The notes beneath the pieces were generated by a model. The model was not told where the DNA came from, ran no database searches, and saw nothing but the letters and a program-made list of their open reading frames with translations. Positions 17,261-24,414 of a stretch of 48,354 nt of DNA are shown piece after piece (the first letter of the stretch is position 1; every line of letters begins with the position of its first letter). Source of the stretch: Planctomycetota bacterium. Its GTDB lineage: Bacteria > Planctomycetota > UBA11346. The stretch covers positions 1 to 48,354 of the forward strand of contig JAKLKR010000014.1 in assembly GCA_023150565.1 (NCBI GenBank). Direction: 5' to 3'. The position numbers were made by a program, and so were the translations under genes.

Positions 17261-20239
17261 TCAGCGCTCGCGCCAGCAGCCGCGCCGCGCCAGCTCGGCG
17301 ATGCCGGCGGCGTCGAGGGCGGTGCCGATGATCTCGATCTGGTCGAGGTCGCCGCCCAGCTCCGGCGCGGCGGCGCCGGCAGGGGCGGCGGTGGCGGGCA
17401 GGAAGCCGATGGTCGGGCAGGAATGGGTGCGCTGGTAGCCGGGTGCGCTCATGCGCCCCTCGCCCGCCAGGCGGCCGTCGAGCCACACCCGCACCGCGGC
17501 CAGGTCGTAGGTCACCGCCACGTGGTTCCAGCCCGCGTGGATGGCGGCGTCCGACTGCGCGCTGCCGGCCGATTCGCCCACCTTGCGCGCGGCGGCGATG
17601 CGCCCGTCCGGCTGCAGGGTGATGCGCAGGGCGTCGGTGCCCACCCCCTGCCAGAAGTCGCCATCGCGGGCGATCACCGCCGGCGCAACCGGGCGCGGCG
17701 CGCGCAGGCGGGTGCTGAAGGTGTAGGCGCCATGCGGCATGCTCTTGGCCCGCAGCTGGACCTCGCCGCCCTGTAAGCGCAGGGCGCCGCCGCGCCAGCC
17801 GTCGGCGATGCGCTCCACCGTGCCGTTCAGCCAGGCGCGGCCGACCTGGTGGGCGGTGCCGCCGTCGTTGAGCGCGGCCCCGCCCGGCTCGTCGGCATCG
17901 ATGCGGATGCAGGGGATCAGGCGCGCCGGCACCGTCGCCACCACCACGTCGGCGGCGGCGTAGGGGTTGCGCGCGGCGCTGCTGCTGGAGCTCACCGGGT
18001 CCTCGAAGGTGCCGCCGGTGCGGATGATCGGCAGCGCCACGGTGGCGTCGGCCTGGCCCGGGGCGGCGCGGCGCACCACCAGGGGGCGCGACCAGGCCAC
18101 CCGGTCCCCGGCGGTCAGGGCCCAGGCGTGCAGGTAGCGGGTCTCGTCCTCGTAGCGGCTGACCGGCAGCAGGCGCAGGCCGTCGCCGGCGGCTGGCAGC
18201 GGGTAGTCGATATTGGCCTCGACCGCGTCGAGCACCCATTCCAGACGCAGGGCGGCGGGGGCGCCGTCGATCTGCGCCAGTCGCGTCACCGGGCCCGCCG
18301 CCAGCTCGGCGATGGGCAGGTCGAACAGCGGCGCCTTGTCGCTGCCGACCAGCACCGCGATGCGCCCGGCTGCGCCCCACGAGGCGCGCAGCACCAGGGC
18401 ACCGATCGCGTTCTGCATGCCGTGCCAGGGGGTCTCGCCCGGCTTGGCCAGGGGCAGGCTCATGCCGCTCCACTCCGCCGCACCGACCGGCACCACCATG
18501 CGCTTGAGGTCCCAATGGTGGGCGGTGCGTTCATGCAGCATGCCGTCGGCGATGCGCACCGTCACCGGCAGTGCACGCTCGCTGCGCAGGCGCAGGAAGC
18601 CGCGCTGGCGGCCGGCCAGGCCCTGGGCGGTATCGTCGGCGCGTACCGCCCCGCGCGACAGCCGGCTCTCGGCCAGGGTCAGGCGGCGCAGCGGCTCGCT
18701 GCCGCGGTGGGCGATGCTGAGGGGCAGCACCGTGCCGGCGGGGGCGGCGAGCGAGCGCGAACCGCCCGCGGTGAGCTCGACCGTGAGATCAGGCGCCACC
18801 CGCGACAGCGCCACCACGTACGAGGTGAAGAACTGCACCTTGTTGGCGCGCAGGGTGATGGGCGGCAGGCGCAGGCGCTGGTGCAGGACCTGGCGCCTGC
18901 TGGTGCCGAGGTCGTAGCGCAGCACCTCGACCACCGGTGACAGCACCTCGACCCAGCCGGCGAAGGCGGTGGTGTCGAGGCGCGCCTCGCCCACCGCATC
19001 GGTGCGCTCGTCGGGCACCGCCAGGCGCAGCGAGCTGGCCGCCACCTCGACCCCGTGCTCGTCCTCGAAGCGCACCCGCACCTGGTAGTCCGACGACAGC
19101 GCGCCGCGCTCCGGCATCACCACCGCCTGGAAGGGCAGTTCGTCGCCGTAGAGCACCTCGGGGTCGTAGGCCACCACCACCCGCGGGGCGTCGAAGGGGC
19201 TGCGCCCGTCCTCGGCCAGGCCGTGCCAGAAGCGGATCACCTCGGACATGCCGAAGGGGCTGCGGGTGGAGGGCAGCAGCATGGTCTCGTTGACGTCGTT
19301 CCAGGTCACGCAGTCGACCTGGCGGAAGCCGTTGCGCACCGCCTGGCGCAGGCCGTCGCGCAGGATGCCCACCCCGCGATGCGGGCAGTGGATGGCCTGG
19401 CGGGCGCGGTTCGAGCTGTCGTAGCCGGGGGCGACGGCGGGGATGAACAGGTAGCGCCCGGCGTGCGGGCGCAGGCGTTCGATCAGCATGCCCATGAGAT
19501 GGTCGGGCATGTCGCGCGGGCCCCAGGCGTCGCAGCCGTCCCAGCGCGTGGAGGCGAGGTAGGAGAGCGGCCCGGGTTCGGGCCGGGCGAAGGCCGGCCA
19601 CGGCCGGTGGTCGAGGTCGGTGCGGTCGAGCAGCAGCATGTCGGACGGGCGCACGCTGCGCGAACCGTCGCCCGGCATCAGCAGCACCTCGACCCCGCGC
19701 GCGCGGATGGCGGCGCGCGCCTGCTCGATGCGCTCGTCATCGTCGCTGCGCGCCCAGTTCACCCCGTAGAAGAAGTGCACCTGCTTGCCGCCGATGCGGA
19801 ACACGTGCGGGTCGTCCTTGTGGGCGAGGGCGAAATCGCCCATCTGGGCCACCGCCTTGTCGTAGTCCTTCTGGTCGCACCACTGCGGGTTGACGTAGAA
19901 CATCCCGCCGCCGGCGGCGGCCACCGTGCGCGCCGCCTCGTACATCGCCGGATCGGGCCAGCCCAGCATCTGGAAGCCGTTGATGCCGGCATCGAGGGCG
20001 TAGCGGATGTGCGCCTGGCTCTGCGCCAGGCCGGAACCCTGGGCCACGAAGGGGTGGCAGTCGGTGCCGCCGTGGGCGTGGCCGTTGGCGTCGAGCTGGG
20101 CGGTGCCGACCTGGGGCATGTAGTGCGACCAGAACACCACCGGCAGGCCGGCGTGGCCGGGGGCGGGCGGATAGGGGGCGGCTGGTTCCGCGGCAGCGAG
20201 CAGCGAAGCGGCGAGCAGGGCGCAGGCGAGGCGGGGCAT
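17261..20239 (-). CDS. GH71/GH99-like secreted protein with C-terminal concanavalin-like domain (paralogue A)
   Basis: A 992-residue exported protein. Signal peptide MPRLACALLAASLLAAAEPA is followed by PVVFWSHYMPQVG and HAHGGTDCHPF, then the same barrel signatures as its neighbour (INGFQML, RIGGKQVHFFYG, DGCDAWGPRDMPDHLMG, FIPAVAPGYDSSN, DCVTWNDVNETML). Middle beta domains and a C-terminal LamG-like domain (GWNHVAVTYDLAAVRVWLDG) complete it. The enzyme group includes endo-acting alpha-glucanases and alpha-mannanases; the exact substrate is unknown. It follows the pseudopilin gene by 33 bases on the same strand and is the first large enzyme of the run controlled, by position, by the GntR-type gene. 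Strong DNA similarity to paralogue B shows a tandem duplication. Confidence 0.82.
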   Translation of the reverse strand: MPRLACALLAASLLAAAEPAAPYPPAPGHAGLPVVFWSHYMPQVGTAQLDANGHAHGGTDCHPFVAQGSGLAQSQAHIRYALDAGINGFQMLGWPDPAMYEAARTVAAAGGGMFYVNPQWCDQKDYDKAVAQMGDFALAHKDDPHVFRIGGKQVHFFYGVNWARSDDDERIEQARAAIRARGVEVLLMPGDGSRSVRPSDMLLLDRTDLDHRPWPAFARPEPGPLSYLASTRWDGCDAWGPRDMPDHLMGMLIERLRPHAGRYLFIPAVAPGYDSSNRARQAIHCPHRGVGILRDGLRQAVRNGFRQVDCVTWNDVNETMLLPSTRSPFGMSEVIRFWHGLAEDGRSPFDAPRVVVAYDPEVLYGDELPFQAVVMPERGALSSDYQVRVRFEDEHGVEVAASSLRLAVPDERTDAVGEARLDTTAFAGWVEVLSPVVEVLRYDLGTSRRQVLHQRLRLPPITLRANKVQFFTSYVVALSRVAPDLTVELTAGGSRSLAAPAGTVLPLSIAHRGSEPLRRLTLAESRLSRGAVRADDTAQGLAGRQRGFLRLRSERALPVTVRIADGMLHERTAHHWDLKRMVVPVGAAEWSGMSLPLAKPGETPWHGMQNAIGALVLRASWGAAGRIAVLVGSDKAPLFDLPIAELAAGPVTRLAQIDGAPAALRLEWVLDAVEANIDYPLPAAGDGLRLLPVSRYEDETRYLHAWALTAGDRVAWSRPLVVRRAAPGQADATVALPIIRTGGTFEDPVSSSSSAARNPYAAADVVVATVPARLIPCIRIDADEPGGAALNDGGTAHQVGRAWLNGTVERIADGWRGGALRLQGGEVQLRAKSMPHGAYTFSTRLRAPRPVAPAVIARDGDFWQGVGTDALRITLQPDGRIAAARKVGESAGSAQSDAAIHAGWNHVAVTYDLAAVRVWLDGRLAGEGRMSAPGYQRTHSCPTIGFLPATAAPAGAAAPELGGDLDQIEIIGTALDAAGIAELARRGCWRER

Positions 20240-20272
20240 GGCGGGTCTCGGCGTGGTGGAAAGGACGGGCGG

Positions 20273-20935
20273 CTACTTGCCCTGCCAGAAGGCGGAGGTG
20301 CGCACCGCGGCGCTGACCGGGTCGTAGGGCCAGGGCGGGCGCACCCGCGCCACGTGGCTGTCGGCGAACAGGGCGTTGAGCGCCTGGCTGTGGCGGAAGG
20401 CGGGGTTGTTGTTCACCGGTCCGATCAGGAAGCGGCAGGCCGACAACTCGTTGGAGATGTCGCCGGGCGTGAGCGACAGGTCGATGTCGCTGGCGAAGCA
20501 CAGCTCGCTCGGGCTGACGGCTCCGGCCAGGGCGCGGTAGGGCTTGCCGTAGGCCTGGTTCTGGAACCACCAGTAGTTCAGTCCGTAGTTGCCGTATCGT
20601 TTCGCCCCGACCAGCCACAACGGCTTGCCGGCGGGGCAGAGCACCAGCTTCTCGATCGATTCGCCGACCACGTCGCGCAGAAAGCCGTTCCAGGGCGGGA
20701 TGTCCTTCACCCAGATGTAGCCGGTGCCAGTGCCGGCCGAAGGCAGCATGCCCTCGCTGTCGGCGACATAGGTGCTGATGCACATGCCGATCTGGCGCAG
20801 GTTGCTTGAGCAGGAGGTGGCGCGCGCCGCCTCGCGCACCATCGACACCGCCGGCAGCAGCATCCCCGCCAGCACCGCCACGATGGCGATCACTACCAGC
20901 AGCTCGATGAGGGTGAAGGCGTGGCGGCGGCTCAT
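20273..20935 (-). CDS. Type II pseudopilin-like protein (prepilin N-terminal methylation domain)
   Basis: A 220-residue protein with a class III signal: [20 protein letters not shown], cleaved before the Phe by prepilin peptidase, followed by the long hydrophobic helix and [18 protein letters not shown]. This is the PVC-type family in which a C-terminal H-X9-DG motif is common. Here the motif reads H, nine residues, then DS ([14 protein letters not shown]), a conservative change. It is likely exported by a type II secretion/pilus-like apparatus and may help display or secrete the hydrolases. Its ATG overlaps the stop of the GntR-type regulator as ATGA (20932-20935), so the two are translationally coupled. 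Confidence 0.85.
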   Translation of the reverse strand: MSRRHAFTLIELLVVIAIVAVLAGMLLPAVSMVREAARATSCSSNLRQIGMCISTYVADSEGMLPSAGTGTGYIWVKDIPPWNGFLRDVVGESIEKLVLCPAGKPLWLVGAKRYGNYGLNYWWFQNQAYGKPYRALAGAVSPSELCFASDIDLSLTPGDISNELSACRFLIGPVNNNPAFRHSQALNALFADSHVARVRPPWPYDPVSAAVRTSAFWQGK

Positions 20936-21996
20936 GGCCGGGCTCCGGCGGCGGGGACGGAATCGCCCGCCACCAGGCGGGCGGTCAGCACCGCCTGGGT
21001 CGGCGCCTGGCCGGCGATCACCGCGTCGGCGGCGGCGATGGTGGCGGCCGCCATCTCGGCGGGGTCGTATTCCAGGCGGGTGAGGCGGATGGGCAGCACC
21101 GGCTCCAGCCCGCGGTTGCCGTGGCTGACCAGGGCGGCGTCGGCGGGGATGCGCTGGCCCTGCCAGAGCAGGGCGGTGACCACCCCGCGGCAGGCGTTGT
21201 CGTCGGCCACCAGCCAGGCGTCCGGGCGCGGGCCGGGGCCCGCCAGGATGGCCTGGGCCAGGGTGTGGCCGCCGGCTTCGGTGTTGGCATCGCCGACCGC
21301 GTCACCGTCCGGCCAGGCCAGCCCGGCCTGGGCATGGGCCTCGGCCACCCCGGCGCACAGCGCGGCGCGCTGCTGCGCCCCGCACGACACCAGGGCGATG
21401 CGGCGGCGGCCGGCGGCCAGCAGGTGGGCGGCACCGAGCCGGCCGAAGGACCGGTCCTCGGTGATCCAGGGCGCCCCGGTCGAGGCCGGCAGCGGGCAGT
21501 CCTCGGCCAGGCGCCGGCCGAGGTCGCCGCCTGGGCACAGCGGCAGCAGCACGCGCAGCAGGCCGTCGCCGGCGTCGCGGCGCACGTCCTGCCAGGTGCC
21601 CGCGAGGCCGCCGTCGAGCTGGGGATGGTAGAGGCGCAGCACGATGCCGCGCGCCTCGAGCAGGCGCTGCATGTGCGCGGTGACCAGGGTGTAGACGCGG
21701 CGGTCGGGGTGGATCAGCACCGGCTCGCCGTAGATCACCCCCCAGGTGCGGGCGGCGGCGCGCGCGCTCACCACCGTGCCGCGGCCGGGCACGCGCTCGA
21801 CCAGGCCGCGCTTCTGCAGCTGGCCGAGGGCCTCCTGCACGGTGGCGGCGGCGACCTGGAAGCGCTGGGCGAGCTCGATGGTGGCAGGCAGCCGGTCGCC
21901 CGCGGCCAGGGCTCCGCTTGCGATCGCATCCTCGTAGTGGGCAAGCAGTTGGCGGTAGAGCGGCTGGTGCCTGGCGAGTTGTACCTGCTTGACCAT
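20932..21996 (-). CDS. GntR-type transcriptional regulator with LacI-like ligand domain
   Basis: A 354-residue regulator. Residues 1-80 form a GntR winged helix: [53 protein letters not shown]. The rest resembles the periplasmic-binding-protein fold used by LacI/AraR-type sensors ([58 protein letters not shown]). It probably senses a sugar. The gene heads the 12-kb minus-strand hydrolase operon and is transcribed away from a membrane acetyltransferase gene; a palindrome between them overlaps a good promoter. Autorepression plus control of both directions is a reasonable inference. Confidence 0.88.
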   Translation of the reverse strand: MVKQVQLARHQPLYRQLLAHYEDAIASGALAAGDRLPATIELAQRFQVAAATVQEALGQLQKRGLVERVPGRGTVVSARAAARTWGVIYGEPVLIHPDRRVYTLVTAHMQRLLEARGIVLRLYHPQLDGGLAGTWQDVRRDAGDGLLRVLLPLCPGGDLGRRLAEDCPLPASTGAPWITEDRSFGRLGAAHLLAAGRRRIALVSCGAQQRAALCAGVAEAHAQAGLAWPDGDAVGDANTEAGGHTLAQAILAGPGPRPDAWLVADDNACRGVVTALLWQGQRIPADAALVSHGNRGLEPVLPIRLTRLEYDPAEMAAATIAAADAVIAGQAPTQAVLTARLVAGDSVPAAGARP

Positions 21997-22018
21997 TAAA
22001 CGAACAATACAGTATAAC
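21989..22018 (+). promoter_or_regulatory. Sigma-70-type promoter toward the acetyltransferase gene
   Basis: TTGACC (21989-21994) and TATAAC (22013-22018) are each five of six to consensus and are 18 bases apart. The -35 box overlaps the first codons of the divergent GntR-type gene. On the minus strand TTGATT and TATTGT, 16 bases apart, form a weaker promoter candidate ending only 7 bases before the GntR-type start codon, so that transcript would be almost leaderless. Confidence 0.5.
22007..22015. promoter_or_regulatory. Candidate operator palindrome of the GntR-type regulator
   Basis: ATACAGTAT has four-base arms around one central base and overlaps the promoter elements of both divergent genes. 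GntR-type regulators of this class bind short AT-rich palindromes near their own start. The site is short, so this remains a suggestion. Confidence 0.35.
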
Positions 22019-22145
22019 TTTCCAGAATCAAGCTGGACGGTGGTTTTCCCCAGCTCGCCAGGCGGGACGGAGTCCGATAGGGGGAATTGCGGGGCGGGTA
22101 CCGCGCACCATGCTCGGTGCCTCCACTCCGACGACGAGGGTCTTC

Positions 22146-23249
22146 ATGGGTACTGGCAACCGCGTGCTTGCGCTCGACCTCGCCCGCGGGCTGGCGGTGG
22201 CCTTCATGGTCTTCGTGCACGTGCTGGGGGCCTATGCCGCTCCCGCGGTCAAGCATTCGCTCTTCGGCGAGATCATCGAGTTCCTCGGCAGCCCGCCGGC
22301 GGCGCCGGTGTTCATGGCCCTGATGGGGGTGTCGGCCTACTACTCGCGCAAGCAGGACCTGCGCACCGGCATCCGCCGCGGGGTGACCATCATCCTGCTC
22401 GGCTACCTGCTCAACCTGCTGCGCGGGGTGGCGCCGGTGGCGCTGGCGCGCTGGTGCGCCCCCGCCGCCTATGCCGGCATCCCGGCCGAGGTCGCCGACC
22501 TCGGCGATGCCCTGCTCGCGCTCGACATCCTGCACTTCGCCGGGCTGTCGCTCATCGCCATGGCCTTCATCCGCCACTGGCAGGTCGACCGCCGCATCCT
22601 GCTGCTGCTCGCCGCCGCGATCGCCGCCGCCTCGCCCTGGCTGTGGGGGGTCGGCTGCGACCTGCCGGTGGCCGGCCGTCTGCTCGACTACCTGTGGGGC
22701 GACCGCCCGGCGCAGGAGGAATGCATCGGCAACCTCATCTCGTTCCCGTTCTTCCCCTGGTTCAGCTTCGTGCTGGTGGGCATGGCCCTGGGCGACGCCA
22801 TGACCCGCTCGGGCGATGCCCGCCGCACCCTGCTGAAGGCCGGCGCCTGGGGCGCCGCGCTGACGGCGGTCAGCCTGGCGGTGATCTGGCGCGACTGGGC
22901 CTATCAGTGGAACGACTACTACCACTGCCGCCCGGGCGCGGTCGCCTTCATCACCGGCTTCCTGCTCGCCTGGACGGCGCTGTGCCAGCTGGCGATCGAC
23001 CGCCTGCCGATGAACCGCTTCTTCGCCGTCTGCTTCGACTGGAGCCGCTACGTCAATCCCATCTACATCATCCAATGGGTGCTGGTGATGTGGGGCGCGG
23101 TGTTCGTGTTCGGCTTCGACCGCCTCGGCCTGGGCGCCACCGCCGCCATGATGGTGGCCTGGCTGGTGGCCGCGGACCTGATCAACCGCGGCTGGCAGCG
23201 CCTGCAGGAGCGGCGGGCGGCGGTTCAGCCGCCGAAGCGCGCGCGGTAG
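22146..23249 (+). CDS. Membrane acyltransferase, heparan-alpha-glucosaminide N-acetyltransferase-like (DUF1624/YeiB type)
   Basis: About 367 residues with eight or more hydrophobic segments. The N-terminus RVLALDLARGLAVAFMVFVH matches the first helix of the HGSNAT/DUF1624/YeiB acyltransferase group, with a His near residue 25 in the place of the catalytic His. Later segments include FMALMGVSAYYSRK, ILHFAGLSLIAMAF and NPIYIIQWVLVMWG. It may acetylate or acylate an envelope sugar. ATG 22146 has GAGGG five bases upstream and gives a clean first helix; ATG 22110 in the same frame would add 12 unlike residues. It is divergent from the GntR-type regulator, and its last 25 bases overlap the convergent AraC-type gene. 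Confidence 0.8.
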   Translation: MGTGNRVLALDLARGLAVAFMVFVHVLGAYAAPAVKHSLFGEIIEFLGSPPAAPVFMALMGVSAYYSRKQDLRTGIRRGVTIILLGYLLNLLRGVAPVALARWCAPAAYAGIPAEVADLGDALLALDILHFAGLSLIAMAFIRHWQVDRRILLLLAAAIAAASPWLWGVGCDLPVAGRLLDYLWGDRPAQEECIGNLISFPFFPWFSFVLVGMALGDAMTRSGDARRTLLKAGAWGAALTAVSLAVIWRDWAYQWNDYYHCRPGAVAFITGFLLAWTALCQLAIDRLPMNRFFAVCFDWSRYVNPIYIIQWVLVMWGAVFVFGFDRLGLGATAAMMVAWLVAADLINRGWQRLQERRAAVQPPKRAR

Positions 23250-24346
23250 TCGCGCGGCGACTGGCCGGTGTGGCGGCGGAACACCTTGGTGAAGTAGCTG
23301 GGGTCGGGGAAGCCCACCGCCAGCGCCACCTCCAGCGCGCTGCCGCCGCGTTCGAGCAGGGCGCGGGCGCGGTCGATGCGCGCGCGGTTGATCAGCTCGG
23401 TCAGCCCCAGGCCGGTGCCGGCGAGCAGGCGCGACAGCCGCTCCGGCGGCACCCCCGCCGCCTCCGCCACCGCCTCGCGCGGCAGCTTGCCGGTGCAGTG
23501 CTCGTTGATGTGGCGCAGCGCCCGCCGCAGGGCGGCCTCGTCGGGGCCGCCGGCGCCCTGCTCGATGGCGTCGAACAGGCGTTCGAGGGCGCGCACCAGC
23601 CAGCGCGTCAGCGCCTCGTCGTCGTGGCAGGCGGCGAGCTCGTCCAGCTCGCCGCCGGCGGGCAGCGACTCGCGGCGCGCGCCCGCCTCGGCGGCGGTGC
23701 GGCGCAGCAGCACCACCAGCTCCAGCAGCTGGCTGCGCACCCGGACGGGATCGCTGCCGGCATGGTGGTAGATGCCCACCAGCAGGCGGTTGACCGCCGC
23801 GCGCGCGCGCCCGCGGTTGCCGGCGCGCAGGGCGTCGGTGAGCTCGGCCTCCTCGCCGAAATAGGCCCCCGCCACCCCGGCCAGGCCGCTGCGTTTGAGC
23901 TGGCGCAGGAACTCGGCGCGCTCGCCCTCGCGCTGGTGCGCGGCGCGGTGCTGGGCGAGCAGGGCCTGGTTGGTGTGGTCGCCGCGCTCGGCTGCCGCCA
24001 GCAGCGCGGCGCAGGCGGCGCGCACCGGGAAGGCGGGCGGGCCGCTGCCGTGCGGGAACAGCGCGGTCTCCGGCGTCCACGCCACCAGCCCGCCGTCCAG
24101 GCGGGCGTTGTGCAGCAGCGGCACCGCCCACAGGAAGCAGCCCGCCGCCGCCGACACCACCGCCTCGCCGAAGCGCAGGGCGTCGGCCACCGCCGCCGCC
24201 AGCGCCGCCGGCGCGACCCCGGGCGGCGGCATCCCGCCCACCGGCTGCCCGGCCGGGGTGCAGGCGCACAGCCGTACCGCCGGGAAGGCGCGCGCCAGCT
24301 CGCGGGCCACGCGCGTCAGGTCGCGGGTGGCGATGGGTGCGGGCAT
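23225..24346 (-). CDS. AraC-family transcriptional regulator with N-terminal sensor domain
   Basis: A 373-residue protein. The two AraC helix-turn-helix units lie at the C-terminus: LRRALRHINEHCTGKLPREA with GVPPERLSRLL, then SALEVALAVGFPDPSYFTKVFRRHTGQSPRDYR, a very good family match. The N-terminal 120 residues look like a small-molecule sensor of the PocR/GAF type (LARAFPAVRLCACTPAGQPVGG), followed by a helical linker; the ligand is unknown. The gene lies 68 bases after the agarase-like hydrolase gene on the same strand, so it may regulate that gene. Confidence 0.85.
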   Translation of the reverse strand: MPAPIATRDLTRVARELARAFPAVRLCACTPAGQPVGGMPPPGVAPAALAAAVADALRFGEAVVSAAAGCFLWAVPLLHNARLDGGLVAWTPETALFPHGSGPPAFPVRAACAALLAAAERGDHTNQALLAQHRAAHQREGERAEFLRQLKRSGLAGVAGAYFGEEAELTDALRAGNRGRARAAVNRLLVGIYHHAGSDPVRVRSQLLELVVLLRRTAAEAGARRESLPAGGELDELAACHDDEALTRWLVRALERLFDAIEQGAGGPDEAALRRALRHINEHCTGKLPREAVAEAAGVPPERLSRLLAGTGLGLTELINRARIDRARALLERGGSALEVALAVGFPDPSYFTKVFRRHTGQSPRDYRARFGG

Positions 24347-24414
24347 GGCGGCAGGGTGTCCGCACCAGGGCTGGTTCAACCACCGCCTGCAGCCTCCCGG
24401 TCCGCCCGGCTTGG

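Noticed and set aside
12598-20809. Long plus-strand frames opposite the SGNH and GH genes
   Set aside because: They are Arg/Gly/Ala/His-rich shadows. The minus-strand frames carry signal peptides and catalytic motifs, so these cannot be the genes.
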